This document shows, in pieces, positions 4,588-5,038 of a stretch of DNA of 5,038 nt; position 1 is the first letter of the stretch, and each line of letters begins with the position of its first letter. The notes under the pieces were generated by a model, which saw only the letters and a list, made by a program, of their open reading frames with translations, had not been told where the DNA came from and did no database searches. The stretch comes from Chloroflexota bacterium. GTDB lineage: Bacteria > Chloroflexota > Dehalococcoidia > SM23-28-2 > RBG-16-64-32. Location of the stretch: positions 1 to 5,038 of the forward strand of contig JACPQO010000230.1 of the NCBI GenBank assembly GCA_016190405.1, read 5' to 3'. The position numbers and the translations under genes were made by a program.

Positions 4588-5038
4588 ATGGCCCAGACCG
4601 GCCTAAACCGCCGGCTCAGCGCTCAGGACGCCGCTTTCCTCTACTTCGAGAAGGAAGAGGCGCCCATGCATATCGGCTCCATCGCCGTCTTCGACGGCGA
4701 TGTCCCCTACGAGCGGTTCGTCCAAAACATCGCTTCCAAGCTCCATCTCATCCCCCGCTACCGGCAGCGCGTCGTGCCGGCCCCCTTCAATATCGGCCAC
4801 CCCACCTGGGAGTTCGATCCCGATTTCGACATATCGCGCCACATCATTCCCGTCCAGATAGAGCCGCCGGGGACGGACGCCCAGCTTATCGAGCTGGGCG
4901 CGCGCCTGTTCGCCGGCAAGCTGGACCGCGGCAAGCCGCTGTGGGAGATGTACCTGGTGCGGGGGCTGGAGGGGCAGCGCAGCGCCGCCGTCTCCAAGGT
5001 CCACCACTGCCTGGTCGATGGCGTGTCGGGGATAGAGC
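4588..5038 (+). CDS. Wax ester synthase/diacylglycerol acyltransferase (WS/DGAT), N-terminal 150 residues, cut by window edge
   Basis: WS/DGAT enzymes join acyl-CoA to fatty alcohols or diacylglycerol, making wax esters or triacylglycerol at the inner membrane and lipid bodies. The visible part matches the family well: the opening LSAQDAAFLYFE (10-21) and MHIGSIAVFD (27-36), the acyltransferase segment PLWEMYLVRGLE (117-128), and the catalytic HHxxxDG motif as HHCLVDG (139-145). His140 is the expected general base and Asp144 is structurally important. Family members have about 450-480 residues, so roughly the first third is present. The ATG at 4588 has an AGGAGG site 9 nt upstream and a strong promoter with a structured leader. 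It is transcribed alone in what is visible, divergent from the hydrolase, which may turn over its product. Acceptor preference (alcohol, diacylglycerol or another hydroxyl compound) cannot be read. Confidence 0.93.
   Translation, partial: MAQTGLNRRLSAQDAAFLYFEKEEAPMHIGSIAVFDGDVPYERFVQNIASKLHLIPRYRQRVVPAPFNIGHPTWEFDPDFDISRHIIPVQIEPPGTDAQLIELGARLFAGKLDRGKPLWEMYLVRGLEGQRSAAVSKVHHCLVDGVSGIE

Noticed and set aside
4603..5007. Minus-strand open frame of 134 codons opposite the WS/DGAT start
   Set aside because: The plus strand here encodes clear WS/DGAT motifs with promoter and ribosome site, so the antisense frame is a shadow.
1..5038. CRISPR array, tRNA, rRNA, insertion sequence or phage genes
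   Set aside because: No regularly spaced repeats, no recognisable tRNA or rRNA sequence, no transposase or integrase and no long terminal inverted repeats were seen. The window reads as ordinary chromosomal metabolic DNA.

Overview
The window is a GC-rich bacterial segment devoted mostly to carbon storage. Its core is a compact polyhydroxyalkanoate (PHA) gene set: a PhaQ-like PadR repressor, a short PhaE-like synthase subunit, a class III PHA synthase PhaC, and a divergent phasin-like granule protein. Next to it lie a lipase-type alpha/beta hydrolase and the start of a wax ester synthase/diacylglycerol acyltransferase (WS/DGAT). Good Shine-Dalgarno sites, class III PhaC with a PadR regulator, and a WS/DGAT together suggest an uncultured high-GC lineage such as Chloroflexota (Dehalococcoidia-like). 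This taxonomic call is inference only; an actinobacterium or another high-GC group cannot be excluded.

Layout. Minus strand, from 2883 down to the left edge: phaQ-like regulator (2883-2425), phaE-like (2432-2040, overlapping phaQ by 8 nt), phaC (2003-918, GTG start), a DinB-family protein (901-383) and the first 120 codons of a short-chain dehydrogenase/reductase (SDR, 360 to beyond base 1). Gaps are 36, 16 and 22 nt, so this looks like one operon. An AT-rich 113-nt control region (2884-2996) separates it from the phasin-like gene on the plus strand (2997-3497). That gene converges, with only 13 nt between stops, on the alpha/beta hydrolase (4296-3511, minus). A 291-nt intergenic region (4297-4587) then carries divergent promoter candidates, a dyad and a foldable leader ahead of the WS/DGAT gene (4588 to beyond 5038, plus).

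How the genes may work together. PhaC with PhaE polymerises (R)-3-hydroxyacyl-CoA. The phasin-like protein would coat the granule, and the PhaQ-like repressor probably controls both divergent transcripts, as known PhaQ is a PHB-responsive repressor. The SDR could supply or recycle hydroxyacyl precursors, but its substrate cannot be read. The hydrolase could release stored acyl chains, and the WS/DGAT would make neutral lipid. The last three roles are inferred from family and neighbourhood.
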